Below, in pieces: positions 9,161-18,486 of a DNA stretch of 64,000 bases. The translations under genes and the position numbers were made by a program. The number at the start of each line of letters is the position of its first letter. Position 1 is the stretch's first letter. The notes beneath the pieces are model-generated. The model searched no databases and was not told where the DNA came from. It saw only the letters and a list, made by a program, of their open reading frames with translations. Origin of the DNA: Streptomyces lichenis (lineage in GTDB: Bacteria; Actinomycetota; Actinomycetes; Streptomycetales; Streptomycetaceae); assembly GCF_023218175.1 (NCBI RefSeq), contig NZ_JALPTH010000006.1:1-64000 (forward strand). The letters are read 5' to 3'.

Positions 9161-12100
9161 TTGGCTTTCCAGATGCCGGACCGCGGCGGAGGCCCGACCG
9201 GGCCACGGATGAGAGTCGGCCGGCCCTCCCGGCGGGCCCGTACCCTGCTCATGACGCTGGGGGTGCTGGCCGTCCTGGCCATGCTCTTCGTCATGTTCGC
9301 CGGGTTCTGGACGGACTGGCTGTGGTACCGGTCGGTGGACTACTCCTCCGTCTTCACCACCACCCTGCTCACCAAGGTCGGCCTGTTCGCGGTCTTCGGG
9401 CTGCTGATGGCGCTCGCCGTCGGCGTCAACATGTGGCTGGCCTACCGGCTGCGCCCGCCGCTGAGCGCGATGTCGCTGGAGCAGCAGAGCCTGGACCGGT
9501 ACCGGATGGGCCTCGCCCCGTACCGCAAGTGGGTGCTGCTGGCGATCACCGCCCTGGTCGGGCTGATCGCCGGAGCCACCGCCTCCGGTCAGTGGCGGAC
9601 CTGGCTGATGTGGGTCAACGGCGTGCCCTTCGGGCAGAAGGACCCGCAGTTCAACCTGGACGTGTCGTTCTACGCCTTCGACCTGCCCTGGTACCGCTTC
9701 CTGCTCGGCTTCGGCTTCGCGGCGGCGGTGCTGTCGCTGATCGCCGCCGCGCTGACGCACTACCTCTACGGCGGGTTGCGCGTCACCAGCCCCGGGGCGC
9801 GGGCCACCGCCGCCGCCACCGGCCATCTGTCGGTGCTGCTCGGCGTCTTCGTCGCGCTGAAGGCCGTCGCCTACTGGCTGGACCGCTACGGGCTGGCCGT
9901 GAAGTCCAGCGACTTCAAGGCCACCGGCAACTGGACCGGTCTGCGGTACGTCGACGCCAACGCCTACCTGCCGGCGAAGACCATCCTGTTCTGCATCGCG
10001 GTGATCTGCGCGGTGCTGTTCTTCGCCACCCTGTGGCGCCGCACCTGGCAGCTGCCGGTGATCGGCTTCGGGCTGATGGTGCTCTCCGCCGTCCTGATCG
10101 GCGGGCTCTACCCGGCGATCGTGCAGAAGTTCCAGGTCCAGCCGAACGAGCAGGCCAAGGAAGCCCCGTACATCCAGAAGAACATCGAGGCGACCCGCAA
10201 GGCCTACGACATCGCCGACACCAAGGCGGAGAACTACAGCGGCAAGTCCACGGTCAAGGACAAGAACGTCCTGCGGACCGACTCGGACTCGGCCGCCAGC
10301 TACCGGCTGCTCGACCCGAACATCGTCTCGCCCACCTTCCAGCAGCTGGAGCAGCGGCGGAAGTACTACCAGTTCCCGACCACGCTCGACGTCGACCGGT
10401 ACCAGGGCAAGGACACCGTCGTCGGTCTGCGTGAGCTGAACATCCGCGGCATCCCCAAGCGGAACTGGATCAACGACCACTTCACCTACACCCACGGCTA
10501 CGGGGCCATCGCGGCCACCGGCACCTCGGTCGACGCCAACGGCTCCCCGGTCTTCACCGAGTCCGGGCTGCCCAGCAGCGGCGACCTGGGCACGTACGAG
10601 CAGCGGATCTACTACGGCGAGAAGACCGAGCAGTACTCGATCGTCGGCGGCCCGCAGAAGGAGCTCGACTACGACGCCAGCGGCGGCGAGGGCGAGAAGA
10701 CCACCAGCTACCGGGGCAAGAGCGGGGTGGACCTGTCCAACCCGTTCAACCGGGCGGCCTACGCGGTCTCCTTCAGCGAGCCGCAGATCCTCTACTCCGG
10801 CGCCATCGGCGACGGCTCGCGGATCCTGTACAACCGCACGCCCAAGCAGCGCGTCGAGGCCGTCGCCCCCTGGCTGACCATCGACGGCGACGCCTACCCG
10901 GCCGTCGTCGGCGGGCGCATCCAGTGGATCGTGGACGCCTACACCACCACCAACGGCTACCCGTACGCCTCGCGCACCACCCTCGGTGACACCACCGCGG
11001 ACTCGCTGACCTCCGGCAACCAGACCCGCGCGGTCATCGCCCAGCAGAACCAGGTCAACTACATCCGCAACTCGGTCAAGGCCACCGTGGACGCCTACGA
11101 CGGGTCGGTGAAGCTGTACCAGTGGGACACCGAGGACCCGGTCCTGAAGACCTGGATGAAGGCGTTCCCCGACACGGTCCAGCCCAAGAGCGCCATCGCG
11201 GACGACCTCAAGGACCACCTGCGCTACCCGCAGGACATGTTCAAGGTCCAGCGCGAGCTGCTCACCCGCTACCACATCCAGAACCCGGCGCAGTTCTACA
11301 GCGGTTCGGACGCCTGGCAGGTGCCGGACGACCCGACCAACAAGAACGGCGACGCGGTCCCGCCGTACTACCTGAGCCTGAAGATGCCCGGCCAGGACAA
11401 GCAGCAGTTCTCGCTGACCACGACGTTCACCCCCAGCGGGCGGCCCAACCTGGGCGCGTTCATGAGCGTGGACGCCGATGCCAACAGCGCGGACTACGGC
11501 AAGATAAGGCTGCTGAGAGTCACCTCGGACGTGCCGGGCCCGGCCCAGGTGCAGTCCAAGCTCAACAGCCTCCCGTCGGTCGCCCAGTTCGTACGCGACC
11601 TCAGGGGCGCCGACTCCGACATCCAGTACGGCAACCTGCTCACCGTTCCGCTCAACGGCGGGTTCCTCTACGTGGAACCGGTGTACGCGCAGGGGCGCAA
11701 CGCGCTCTACCCGCTGCTGAAGAAGGTGGCGGTGTCATATGTGGACGCCGACCAGCCCGAGGGCGACACGACCAAGGACACCACCAAGTTCGAGGACACC
11801 CTCGCCCAGGGGCTGAACGCGGTCTTCGGGGTGGACGGCCAGACACCGCCGACCCAGCCGCCCGGTGACACCGAGCAGCCGCCGGCCACCGGTCAGGCCG
11901 CCCTCCAGAAGGCCATCGCGGACGCCCAGAAGGCGTTCTCCGACGGTGAGGCGGCGCTGGCCGAGCAGGACTGGACGGCGTACGGCAAGGCGCAGGAGGC
12001 CCTCTCCGAGGCGCTGCGGCGGGCCGCCGAGGCGGACGCCCGGATCGACGCGGAGAAGCCGGCCGCCGACGGCGCCTCGGCGACGGGCGACAAGCCCGCG

Positions 12101-12181
12101 GCGGGCGAGAAGCCGGCGACGGGCGAGAAGCCGGCGGCGAGCGAGAAGCCGGCGGCAGGCGAGAAGCCGGCCGGGGACTGA
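9161..12181 (+). CDS. UPF0182 family large membrane protein
   Basis: This 1006-residue protein starts at TTG in the context [16 protein letters not shown], a start conserved in streptomycete homologues as I recall them. Residues 25-330 carry about seven membrane helices (for example [20 protein letters not shown] and [13 protein letters not shown]). The rest is a large extracytoplasmic region with the conserved stretches [32 protein letters not shown] and [11 protein letters not shown]. The C-terminus is an Ala/Lys/Pro-rich helix plus GEKPA repeats, probably lying in the wall. UPF0182 proteins are universal in actinobacteria but have no proven role. An upstream in-frame ATG at 9032 would add 43 unlikely residues. 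A tRNA gene follows 142 bases later. Confidence 0.9.
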   Translation: MAFQMPDRGGGPTGPRMRVGRPSRRARTLLMTLGVLAVLAMLFVMFAGFWTDWLWYRSVDYSSVFTTTLLTKVGLFAVFGLLMALAVGVNMWLAYRLRPPLSAMSLEQQSLDRYRMGLAPYRKWVLLAITALVGLIAGATASGQWRTWLMWVNGVPFGQKDPQFNLDVSFYAFDLPWYRFLLGFGFAAAVLSLIAAALTHYLYGGLRVTSPGARATAAATGHLSVLLGVFVALKAVAYWLDRYGLAVKSSDFKATGNWTGLRYVDANAYLPAKTILFCIAVICAVLFFATLWRRTWQLPVIGFGLMVLSAVLIGGLYPAIVQKFQVQPNEQAKEAPYIQKNIEATRKAYDIADTKAENYSGKSTVKDKNVLRTDSDSAASYRLLDPNIVSPTFQQLEQRRKYYQFPTTLDVDRYQGKDTVVGLRELNIRGIPKRNWINDHFTYTHGYGAIAATGTSVDANGSPVFTESGLPSSGDLGTYEQRIYYGEKTEQYSIVGGPQKELDYDASGGEGEKTTSYRGKSGVDLSNPFNRAAYAVSFSEPQILYSGAIGDGSRILYNRTPKQRVEAVAPWLTIDGDAYPAVVGGRIQWIVDAYTTTNGYPYASRTTLGDTTADSLTSGNQTRAVIAQQNQVNYIRNSVKATVDAYDGSVKLYQWDTEDPVLKTWMKAFPDTVQPKSAIADDLKDHLRYPQDMFKVQRELLTRYHIQNPAQFYSGSDAWQVPDDPTNKNGDAVPPYYLSLKMPGQDKQQFSLTTTFTPSGRPNLGAFMSVDADANSADYGKIRLLRVTSDVPGPAQVQSKLNSLPSVAQFVRDLRGADSDIQYGNLLTVPLNGGFLYVEPVYAQGRNALYPLLKKVAVSYVDADQPEGDTTKDTTKFEDTLAQGLNAVFGVDGQTPPTQPPGDTEQPPATGQAALQKAIADAQKAFSDGEAALAEQDWTAYGKAQEALSEALRRAAEADARIDAEKPAADGASATGDKPAAGEKPATGEKPAASEKPAAGEKPAGD
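12086..12173 (+). repeat. 18-bp in-frame tandem repeat (GEKPA repeats)
   Basis: About five imperfect copies of an 18-base unit (core GGCGAGAAGCCGGC) encode (A/T/S)GEKPA at the extreme C-terminus of the UPF0182 protein. Copy number is probably variable between strains. Confidence 0.8.
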
Positions 12182-12323
12182 GTGGGGACGGCGGTGGGCC
12201 GGGGGTGTGCACGCCCGGTCCGCCGCCGTCCTCCCGGGCCCGGCCCGGGCGTCCGCGCACGTCATGGGCCGGACGGTGGTCGGGGGCGGCTCCGCACCCG
12301 TGCTAGGGTTGTGAACACAACGA

Positions 12324-12397
12324 CGCGGGGTGGAGCAGCTCGGTAGCTCGCTGGGCTCATAACCCAGAGGTCGCAGGTTCAAATCCTGTCCCCGCTA
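12324..12397 (+). tRNA. Initiator tRNA-fMet (CAT), copy 1
   Basis: This 74-base gene folds as a complete cloverleaf with anticodon CAT in the loop CTCATAA. Initiator identity is shown by three consecutive G-C pairs at the base of the anticodon stem (GGG/CCC) and by the unpaired first position (C1 opposite T72). The T-loop GGTTCAAATCC is standard. CCA is not encoded. It is identical over its full length to the copy at 16189-16262, and they also share the 13 bases upstream (GTGAACACAACGA). The upstream sequence has TAGGGT at 12304 as a possible -10. Confidence 0.97.
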
Positions 12398-12407
12398 CTG
12401 AAGGGCG

Positions 12408-12440
12408 AGGGCCCGGATCCCAGACAGGGATCCGGGCCCT
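12408..12440 (+). terminator. tRNA terminator hairpin
   Basis: A 13-base perfect stem (12408-12420 with 12428-12440) with a 7-base loop follows the tRNA by 10 bases. Confidence 0.85.
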
Positions 12441-12668
12441 TGTCGTATGCCGTCGCGGGGATGTGACGGGGACCTCGGACATCCGGGCGGGACACTCCGC
12501 GGCAACGGGGCAGGGTTTGTCAGTGCGGGGTGCGAAGATCCAGCCTGCCGGGCGGAGTTGACCCACCGCGTGTTTGACTTGTCTCTCTGTGGGCATGTCG
12601 ACAAAACGCTGAAGTGACCTCACTGGCTGCGGTATACCAGGTGTACCCGGGTAGCGGGTGGTGCGACG

Positions 12669-14519
12669 ATGGAAATCATGGGGGACAGGGCAACTCTGTT
12701 GGAGACAGGGCGTTTTGTGCAGAGGCAGACCGGGACCGCCGCGGCGGCCACCGGTGACGCCGCCATGGACGCCGTCACCCTGGACGGGACCGAGGCCGCA
12801 GTGGAGGCCGAGGCCCGCCACCGCCGTGCCGCCGACGAGGGCGACACCGCCTCGATGAGCGTGCTCGGCGCGCTGCTGCTGCGCCGCGGCGACCTGGACG
12901 GCGCCGAGCCGTACCTGCGCGCCGCCACCGCCGAGGGCGACCGCGCCGCCGCCAACAACCTGGGCGTCCTGCTGCACCAGCGCGGCTACACCGACGAGGC
13001 CGCCGGCTGGTGGCGGGTGGCCGCCGTGGCCGGCTCGGCCGCCGCCGCGCACGCGCTGGGCCGCCACCACCGCGAGCGGGGCGACGAGCCCGCCGCCGAA
13101 TACTGGCTGCGCCAGTCCGCCGAGCAGGGCCACGCCCTCGGCGCGTACGCCCTGGCCGACCTGCTGGAGCACCGCACCGACGTGGGCGCCGAGCGCTGGC
13201 TGCGGGCCGCCGCCGAGCAGGGCCACCGGGAGGCCGCCTACCGGCTCGCCCGCGCCCTGGACCGCAAGGCCGCCGAGCGCCCCGGCGCCGAGGGCACCGA
13301 GGTGGGCCAGGGCGGCGAGAGCGCCGAGCAGTGGTACCGGCAGGCCGCCGCCCGCGGCCACCGCCGGGCCGCCCTCCACCTGGGCGCCATCCTGGAGCGC
13401 CGCGGCGACCTGCGCGAGGCCGGCCGCTGGTACCTGACCTCCGCCAAGGACGGCGAGGCCCGGGCCGCCTGCGCGCTGGGCTTCCTGCTGCGCGACGCCG
13501 GCGACGAGGACAGCGCCGCCGTGTGGTGGCTGCGCGCCGCCCAGGACGGCGACGGCAACGCCGCCAACGCGCTGGGCGCCCTGCACGCGGCCCGCGGCGA
13601 GCACCAGACCGCCGAGCGCTGGTATCGGGCCGCCACCGACGCGGGGGACGTCAACGGCTCGTACAACCTGGGCCTGCTGTTCGCCGGGCAGAACCGCACC
13701 GCCCAGGCCGAGCAGTGGTACCGCCGCGCCGCCTACGCCGGGCACCGGGAGGCGGCCAACGCGCTGGCCATCCTGCTGCTCCAGGGCGGCGACCCGGGCG
13801 GCGCCGAGCCCTGGTTCTCCAAGGCCGCCGAGGCGGGCAGCGTGGACGCCGCCTTCAACCTGGGCATCCTGCACGCCGGCCGGGACGAGGACGGCACCGC
13901 GCTGCGCTGGTACGAGCGGGCGGCCGCCGCCGGGCACACCGAGGCCGCCCTCCAGGTCGGCATGGCCCGGCTGCGGGACGGCGACGAGCAGGAGGCCGAG
14001 CGCCATCTGCGGTGCGCGGCCGGCGGCGGCAGCGCGGAGGCCGCGTTCCGGCTGGCCACCGTGCTGGACGCGCGCCAGCCCGGGCCCGTCGCCCCGGCGC
14101 TCGGCGAGTCCCGGGCGCCCAAGACCGAGTGCGAGGAGTGGTACGAGCGGGCCGCCGAGCAGGGGCACCGCCGGGCGCAGGTGCGGGTCGGCATGCTGGC
14201 CGCCCAGCGCGGCGACAACCGGCAGGCCGCCCGCTGGTACCGGGAGGCCGCCGAGGCGGGCAGCCGCAACGGCGCCTTCAACCTCGGGCTGCTGCTGGCC
14301 CGGGACGGCCAGGAGCGGGAGGCCTGCCTGTGGTGGACCCGGGCCGCCCGGGCCGGGCACGGCCGGGCCGCGCTGCGGCTGGCGCTGCTGGCGGCCCGGC
14401 GGGGCGAGCTGGCCGAGGGGCGCCGCTGGTGCGCCCGCGCGGTGGAGCTGGGTCCGGCCGAGGTGGCCGAGCGCGCGGCCCGGCTGAGCGAGGCGCTGCA
14501 CCAGGAGCTGACGGCCTGA
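12669..14519 (+). CDS. Sel1-like/tetratricopeptide repeat protein
   Basis: This 616-residue protein is made almost wholly of about fifteen helical repeats of 33-38 residues with the Sel1 pattern. Examples are AEPYLRAATAEGDRAAANNLGVLL and AERWYRAATDAGDVNGSYNLGLLF: an aromatic WYR/WWR in helix A and a small-residue A/G-rich helix B. Repeats of this kind form a superhelix for protein-protein binding. There is no signal peptide or membrane helix, so it is a cytosolic scaffold. The N-terminal 40 residues (MEIMGDRATLLETGRFVQRQ) are repeat-free. The gene stands alone between two identical tRNA-fMet genes. ATG at 12669 is used; ATG at 12678 is possible because no clear ribosome binding site decides between them. 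Confidence 0.88.
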   Translation: MEIMGDRATLLETGRFVQRQTGTAAAATGDAAMDAVTLDGTEAAVEAEARHRRAADEGDTASMSVLGALLLRRGDLDGAEPYLRAATAEGDRAAANNLGVLLHQRGYTDEAAGWWRVAAVAGSAAAAHALGRHHRERGDEPAAEYWLRQSAEQGHALGAYALADLLEHRTDVGAERWLRAAAEQGHREAAYRLARALDRKAAERPGAEGTEVGQGGESAEQWYRQAAARGHRRAALHLGAILERRGDLREAGRWYLTSAKDGEARAACALGFLLRDAGDEDSAAVWWLRAAQDGDGNAANALGALHAARGEHQTAERWYRAATDAGDVNGSYNLGLLFAGQNRTAQAEQWYRRAAYAGHREAANALAILLLQGGDPGGAEPWFSKAAEAGSVDAAFNLGILHAGRDEDGTALRWYERAAAAGHTEAALQVGMARLRDGDEQEAERHLRCAAGGGSAEAAFRLATVLDARQPGPVAPALGESRAPKTECEEWYERAAEQGHRRAQVRVGMLAAQRGDNRQAARWYREAAEAGSRNGAFNLGLLLARDGQEREACLWWTRAARAGHGRAALRLALLAARRGELAEGRRWCARAVELGPAEVAERAARLSEALHQELTA

Positions 14520-14588
14520 GCCACGGGTCCGGCCGGTCGGTCCGGCCGGCTGTGGGTCAAGCGGCTTCGAACGGGAGCGCCACCCCCG

Positions 14589-15185
14589 TCACCGCAGTCG
14601 GTGGAATGCCAGGTCGGCGTCGGCCACGGCCTCGGGGTGGACGTCGGCGGCGGTGCGACCGTCGGCGATCCTGTGCCAGTTGGTCCGGGCGAGCACCCGT
14701 TGGACCGCGAGCACCTGGGCGGCTCGCAGATGTGCCTGGACGCCCTCACCGAGGGCGTCCGCCAGCGCCTCCTCGTCCTCCAGCTGGTAGCGCGTGAGCC
14801 GTCCCGCCAGGCTCGGCGTGGTGAACACCAGCCGGTGGAACGCCACCACCTCGGGGTGGTCGTTGAGGCCGGTGACGGGGTCGTGCCGGTCGAGGCCGGC
14901 CCGGAAGTGCCGGTGCAGCGCCGTCACGGGCTCGATGCCGGACCCGCGCTCGCGTACGACGCGGGCCGCCTCGCCCTGGTGGTCCGCGAACCGGTGCAGC
15001 ACCAGGTCCTCCTTGGTGGGGAAGTACCGGAAGAGGGTCGGCTTGGAGACCTCGGCCGCCGCGGCGATGTCGTTGACCGAGACGCGGTCGAAGCCGTGCT
15101 CCAGGAACAGTGAGACGGCCGCGTCGCCGATGGCGTCGCGCGTTCGCTCCTTCTTGCGGGCCCGCAGCCCCGTCGGCTCGCTCAT
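14589..15185 (-). CDS. TetR family transcriptional regulator
   Basis: This 198-residue protein has an N-terminal TetR helix-turn-helix at residues 10-58 (TRDAIGDAAVSLFLEHGFDRVSVNDIAAAAEVSKPTLFRYFPTKEDL in outline). The C-terminal ligand domain resembles those of MftR-like or SCO-type repressors. It probably represses the divergent NAD(P)-binding gene and itself from the 54-base gap between them, with a small hydrophobic ligand as inducer. This is inferred from arrangement, which is typical of TetR-reductase pairs. ATG at 15185 begins MSEPTGLRARKKERTRD. It lies in the segment bracketed by the two tRNA-fMet genes. Confidence 0.92.
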   Translation of the reverse strand: MSEPTGLRARKKERTRDAIGDAAVSLFLEHGFDRVSVNDIAAAAEVSKPTLFRYFPTKEDLVLHRFADHQGEAARVVRERGSGIEPVTALHRHFRAGLDRHDPVTGLNDHPEVVAFHRLVFTTPSLAGRLTRYQLEDEEALADALGEGVQAHLRAAQVLAVQRVLARTNWHRIADGRTAADVHPEAVADADLAFHRLR

Positions 15186-15239
15186 CGGACCAGTGTAACC
15201 TTTGTTGCCGAGTTGCTTTTTTAACCGGGTCACGTTTTC
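15186..15239. promoter_or_regulatory. Divergent TetR/oxidoreductase promoter region
   Basis: This 54-base gap is AT-rich for the genome (it includes a run of six T at about 15218). It must hold both promoters and any TetR operator. I see related half-sites (GTAACC and AACCGGGT) but no clean palindrome. Confidence 0.45.
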
Positions 15240-16121
15240 ATGAGCGGCATGCATCGGACAGACATTCCCCCCGTGCTCGTCACCGGGGCGACGGGCCGGA
15301 TCGGCCGCCTCGTCATCGACCGGCTCCTCGACGCGGGCGTGCCGGTCCGCGCCCTCACCCGTCGCCCCGGGAGGGCGGTGACGCTGCCGGCGGAAGTCGA
15401 GGTCTTCACCGGCGACCTCACCGTGCCCGGGTCGCTCGACCCGGCACTGCGGGGTGCCGGTGCGGTCTTCCTCGTCTGGACCGCCCCGCCTCGGACCGCC
15501 GCGGCGGTCGTCGAGCGGCTGGCGGCCCAGGTGCGGCGGGTCGTCTTCCTCTCCTCCCCGCACCAGACGCCGCACCCCTTCTTCCGGCAGCCCAATCCCA
15601 TGGCGACGCTGCACGCCGGCATCGAGCGGCTGATCGCGGCCACCGGGCTGGAGTCGACGGTCATCCGGCCGGGGATGCTCGCGTCGAACGCGCTGGCCTG
15701 GTGGGCGCCGGTGATCCGGGCCGGCGAGGCCGTCCGGTGGCCCTACGGCGCTGCCGAGACGGCGCCGGTGGACGACCGGGACGTCGCGGCCGTCGCGGCG
15801 CGGACGCTCTGGCAGGACGGGCACGCCGGAGCCGACTACGTCCTCACCGGCCCGGAATCGCTGACCCAGGCCGCGCAGGTGGCCGTCATCGCTGACGCCC
15901 TGGGGCGGCGGATCGTCTTCGGGGAGATGGCCCCGGACGAGTTCCGGAGGGTGTCGGAGGGCACGGCGCCCAGCGCGGCCGTGGACATGCTGCTCGCCGC
16001 CTGGAGCGCGGCGGTCGGGCAGCCCGCGTACCTCACCACGGCGGTGGCCGACATCCTCGGGACGGCGCCGCGAACGTTCCGCCGGTGGGCGGCCGACCAC
16101 GTCACCGCGTTCCGCCGCTGA
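15240..16121 (+). CDS. NmrA-like NAD(P)-binding protein
   Basis: This 293-residue atypical SDR/NmrA-type protein has the Rossmann motif VTGATGRIGRLVID at residues 13-26. An LTRRPGRAVTL segment follows where NADP phosphate contacts usually sit, and then GAGAVFLVWTAPP. There is no YxxxK catalytic pair. Such proteins reduce quinones or small carbonyls, or act as redox sensors; the substrate cannot be named. ATG at 15240 overlaps the gap edge, and an internal ATG at residue 4 is possible. It is divergent from and presumably controlled by the TetR regulator. It is followed by the second tRNA-fMet gene 67 bases downstream. Confidence 0.88.
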   Translation: MSGMHRTDIPPVLVTGATGRIGRLVIDRLLDAGVPVRALTRRPGRAVTLPAEVEVFTGDLTVPGSLDPALRGAGAVFLVWTAPPRTAAAVVERLAAQVRRVVFLSSPHQTPHPFFRQPNPMATLHAGIERLIAATGLESTVIRPGMLASNALAWWAPVIRAGEAVRWPYGAAETAPVDDRDVAAVAARTLWQDGHAGADYVLTGPESLTQAAQVAVIADALGRRIVFGEMAPDEFRRVSEGTAPSAAVDMLLAAWSAAVGQPAYLTTAVADILGTAPRTFRRWAADHVTAFRR

Positions 16122-16144
16122 CCGTCCAGCCGCTGACCGGCGAT

Positions 16145-16174
16145 TTGCATGGGCCGGTGGCGACCCCGTAAGGT
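16145..16174 (+). promoter_or_regulatory. Promoter of tRNA-fMet copy 2
   Basis: TTGCAT (16145-16150), an 18-base spacer and TAAGGT (16169-16174) form a plausible sigma-70-type promoter 15 bases before the mature tRNA start. Copy 1 has only a -10-like TAGGGT in the same place. Confidence 0.5.
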
Positions 16175-16188
16175 GGTGAACACAACGA

Positions 16189-16262
16189 CGCGGGGTGGAG
16201 CAGCTCGGTAGCTCGCTGGGCTCATAACCCAGAGGTCGCAGGTTCAAATCCTGTCCCCGCTA
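16189..16262 (+). tRNA. Initiator tRNA-fMet (CAT), copy 2
   Basis: All 74 bases are identical to the tRNA at 12324-12397, with the same CAT anticodon, GGG/CCC anticodon-stem pairs, C1-T72 mismatch and no encoded CCA. The upstream 13 bases are shared too; beyond that the flanks and the terminator hairpins differ. This indicates an old duplication or independent copies rather than a recent block duplication. Confidence 0.97.
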
Positions 16263-16270
16263 CTGAAACC

Positions 16271-16304
16271 GAAGGCCCGGTCCTGGAAACAGGACCGGGC
16301 CTTC
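16271..16304 (+). terminator. tRNA terminator hairpin
   Basis: A perfect 15-base stem (16271-16285 with 16290-16304) is closed by a GAAA tetraloop, 8 bases after the tRNA. It may also terminate the convergent Fur-family gene. Confidence 0.9.
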
Positions 16305-16394
16305 GGCATTCCCCCGTCGATGACGCGAGAAGGGGGCGGACCCGTTGTTCGGGTCCGCCCCCTCTTCGCGTGGACGAGCTCTCGGGTGTACGGG

Positions 16395-16814
16395 TCAGGC
16401 CGCCGCGGCGCATTCCGGGCAGAGGCCGCGGTAGGTGACCTCCACGTCGGAGACGGTGAAGCCGAAGCGCTCGGCGGCCGGCAGGTCGGCCAGCGGGTTG
16501 CCGATGGGGTGCACATCCCGGATGGCGCCGCAGCCCGCGCAGACCAGGTGGTGGTGCGGGCGGTGGGCGTTGGGGTCGTAGCGCTTGGCGCGGCGGTCGG
16601 TGGAGACCTCCAGCACCTCGCCCAGGCTGACCAGCTCGCCGAGCGTGTTGTAGACGGTCGCCCGGGAGATCTCAGGGAGCCGTTCCACGGCACGGGCGTG
16701 CACCTCGTCGGCGGTGAGGTGGACATGGTCCCCGTCGAGGACCTCGGCCACGACCCGGCGCTGTGCGGTCATCCGCCAGCCCCGGCCGCGTAGGCGTTCC
16801 AACAGGTCACTCAT
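16395..16814 (-). CDS. Fur/PerR-type peroxide regulator (CatR-like)
   Basis: This 139-residue Fur-family protein has an N-terminal winged helix (MTAQRRVVAEVL, then ISRATVYNTLGELVSLGEV as recognition region). The C-terminal dimer domain carries the metal ligands HRPHHHLVCAGCG and the second zinc-binding pair LCPEC. The CxxC...CxxC set gives the structural zinc. The His-rich part would bind the sensing metal, and its oxidation would release DNA. It is divergent from a catalase gene, as PerR-like CatR and FurA regulators of streptomycetes often are, and should repress it until peroxide appears. A palindrome over the catalase promoter fits this role. Confidence 0.9.
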   Translation of the reverse strand: MSDLLERLRGRGWRMTAQRRVVAEVLDGDHVHLTADEVHARAVERLPEISRATVYNTLGELVSLGEVLEVSTDRRAKRYDPNAHRPHHHLVCAGCGAIRDVHPIGNPLADLPAAERFGFTVSDVEVTYRGLCPECAAAA

Positions 16815-16873
16815 GAAGCCAGCCTAACAGGAAGGGGACCTAAGTCCGAACAAGTGTGGTCTTGGAAGTGAGC

Positions 16874-16901
16874 TTGACTTAGACAAAGTCCATTGTAGGA
16901 T
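16874..16901 (+). promoter_or_regulatory. Catalase promoter with overlapping Fur/PerR-type box
   Basis: TTGACT (16874-16879), a 16-base spacer and TAGGAT (16896-16901) form the catalase promoter. The palindrome GACTT-AGACA-AAGTC (16876-16890) overlies the -35 and spacer, where a bound repressor would block polymerase. Related half-sites (CTAAGTC, ACAAGTG) lie nearer the regulator gene. Confidence 0.65.
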
Positions 16902-16940
16902 CGAGCCCAGAAAAGGCAGGGCAGGACGCGGGAGGCGCAG

Positions 16941-18392
16941 ATGACGCAGGGATGGCTCACCACCGAGGCCGGGGCGCCGGTCGCCGACAACCAGAACAGC
17001 GAGACCGCGGGCGCCGGCGGTCCGGTGCTGGTCCAAGACCAGCTGCTGCTGGAGAAGCTCGCCCACTTCAACCGCGAGCGCATCCCGGAGCGGGTGGTGC
17101 ACGCCCGCGGCGCCGGCGCGTACGGCACCTTCACCGTCACCGCCGACCTCAGCCGCTACACCCGGGCCCGCTTCCTGGCCGGGATCGGCAAGGAGACCGA
17201 GGTCTTCCTGCGCTTCTCCACGGTGGCCGGCAACCTGGGCTCGGCGGACGCGGTGCGCGACCCGCGCGGCTTCGCGGTGAAGTTCTACACCGAGGACGGC
17301 AACTACGACCTGGTCGGGAACAACACCCCGGTGTTCTTCATCAGGGACGCCGTCAAGTTCCCCGACTTCATCCACACCCAGAAGCGCGACCCGTACACCG
17401 GCTCCCAGGAGGCGGACAACGTCTGGGACTTCTGGGGCCTGTCGCCCGAGGCCACCCACCAGGTGACCTGGCTCTTCGGCGACCGCGGCATCCCCGCCTC
17501 GTACCGCCACCTGGACGGCTTCGGCTCGCACACCTTCCAGTGGAACAACGAGGCCGGCGAGGTCTTCTGGGTCAAGTACCACTTCAAGACCGACCAGGGC
17601 ATCAGGAACCTCACCCAGGACGAGGCCAACCGGCTCGCCGGCGAGGACCCCGACTCCCACCAGCGCGACCTGCGCGAGGCGATCGAGCGGGGCGACTTCC
17701 CGAGCTGGACCGTCGGGGTGCAGATCATGCCGGCCGCGGACGCCGCGACCTACCGCTTCAACCCGTTCGACCTGACCAAGGTGTGGCCGCACGCCGACTA
17801 CCCGGTCATCGAGCTGGGCCGGCTGGAGCTCAACCGCAACCCGCGGAACGTCTTCGCCGAGGTCGAGCAGTCGATCTTCTCCCCGGCGCACTTCGTGCCC
17901 GGTATCGGCCCCTCGCCCGACAAGATGCTCCAGGGCCGGCTCTTCGGCTACGGCGACGCGCACCGCTACCGCGTCGGCATCAACGCCGACCACCTGCCGG
18001 TCAACCGCCCGCACGCCACCGAGGCCCGCACCTACAGCCGGGACGGGCTCCTCTACGACGGCCGCCACGAGGGCGCCAAGAACTACGAGCCGAACAGCTT
18101 CGGCGGTCCGGTCCAGACCGGCCGTCCGCTGTGGCAGCCGGTGCCGGTGACCGGGGTCACCGGGCAGACCGAGGCCCCGGTGCACGCCGAGGACAACGAC
18201 TTCGTCCAGGCGGGGGACCTCTACCGGCTGATGACCGAGGAGGAGAAGGAGCGCCTGATCGCCAACCTCTCCGGCTTCATCGCCAAGGTCTCGCGCGAGG
18301 ACATCGCCGAGCGCGCGATCAACAACTTCCGCCAGGCGGACGAGGACTACGGCAAGCGGCTGGAGGCCGCGGTCCAGGCCCTGCGCGGCTGA
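16941..18392 (+). CDS. Monofunctional haem catalase
   Basis: This 483-residue clade-3-sized catalase converts hydrogen peroxide to water and oxygen. Catalytic His54 lies in [12 protein letters not shown] and the distal Asn in YDLVGNN (residues 127-128). The proximal haem ligand is Tyr337 in [12 protein letters not shown]. There is no signal peptide, so it is cytosolic. The length and absence of a flavodoxin-like C-terminal domain exclude the large HPII type. The divergent Fur-family gene and the box over its promoter imply peroxide induction. The ATG has GGAGGCGC upstream. A 15-base hairpin ends the transcript. Confidence 0.95.
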   Translation: MTQGWLTTEAGAPVADNQNSETAGAGGPVLVQDQLLLEKLAHFNRERIPERVVHARGAGAYGTFTVTADLSRYTRARFLAGIGKETEVFLRFSTVAGNLGSADAVRDPRGFAVKFYTEDGNYDLVGNNTPVFFIRDAVKFPDFIHTQKRDPYTGSQEADNVWDFWGLSPEATHQVTWLFGDRGIPASYRHLDGFGSHTFQWNNEAGEVFWVKYHFKTDQGIRNLTQDEANRLAGEDPDSHQRDLREAIERGDFPSWTVGVQIMPAADAATYRFNPFDLTKVWPHADYPVIELGRLELNRNPRNVFAEVEQSIFSPAHFVPGIGPSPDKMLQGRLFGYGDAHRYRVGINADHLPVNRPHATEARTYSRDGLLYDGRHEGAKNYEPNSFGGPVQTGRPLWQPVPVTGVTGQTEAPVHAEDNDFVQAGDLYRLMTEEEKERLIANLSGFIAKVSREDIAERAINNFRQADEDYGKRLEAAVQALRG

Positions 18393-18422
18393 TCACCAGC
18401 ACTGGACCGCTTGCCGTACGAA

Positions 18423-18455
18423 GAGGGCCGGCCCCCGCCACGGGGGCCGGCCCTC
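18423..18455. terminator. Catalase terminator hairpin
   Basis: A perfect 15-base stem (18423-18437 with 18441-18455) with a 3-base loop lies between the catalase and the convergent CBS-domain gene. Confidence 0.9.
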
Positions 18456-18486
18456 CGGCGTGCATCCGGTGCGGCCGAAAGGAGCC

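Noticed and set aside
14520..14588. Terminator hairpin between the Sel1-repeat gene and tetR
   Set aside because: CCGGCC repeats can pair in several ways, but no single convincing stem-loop stands out.
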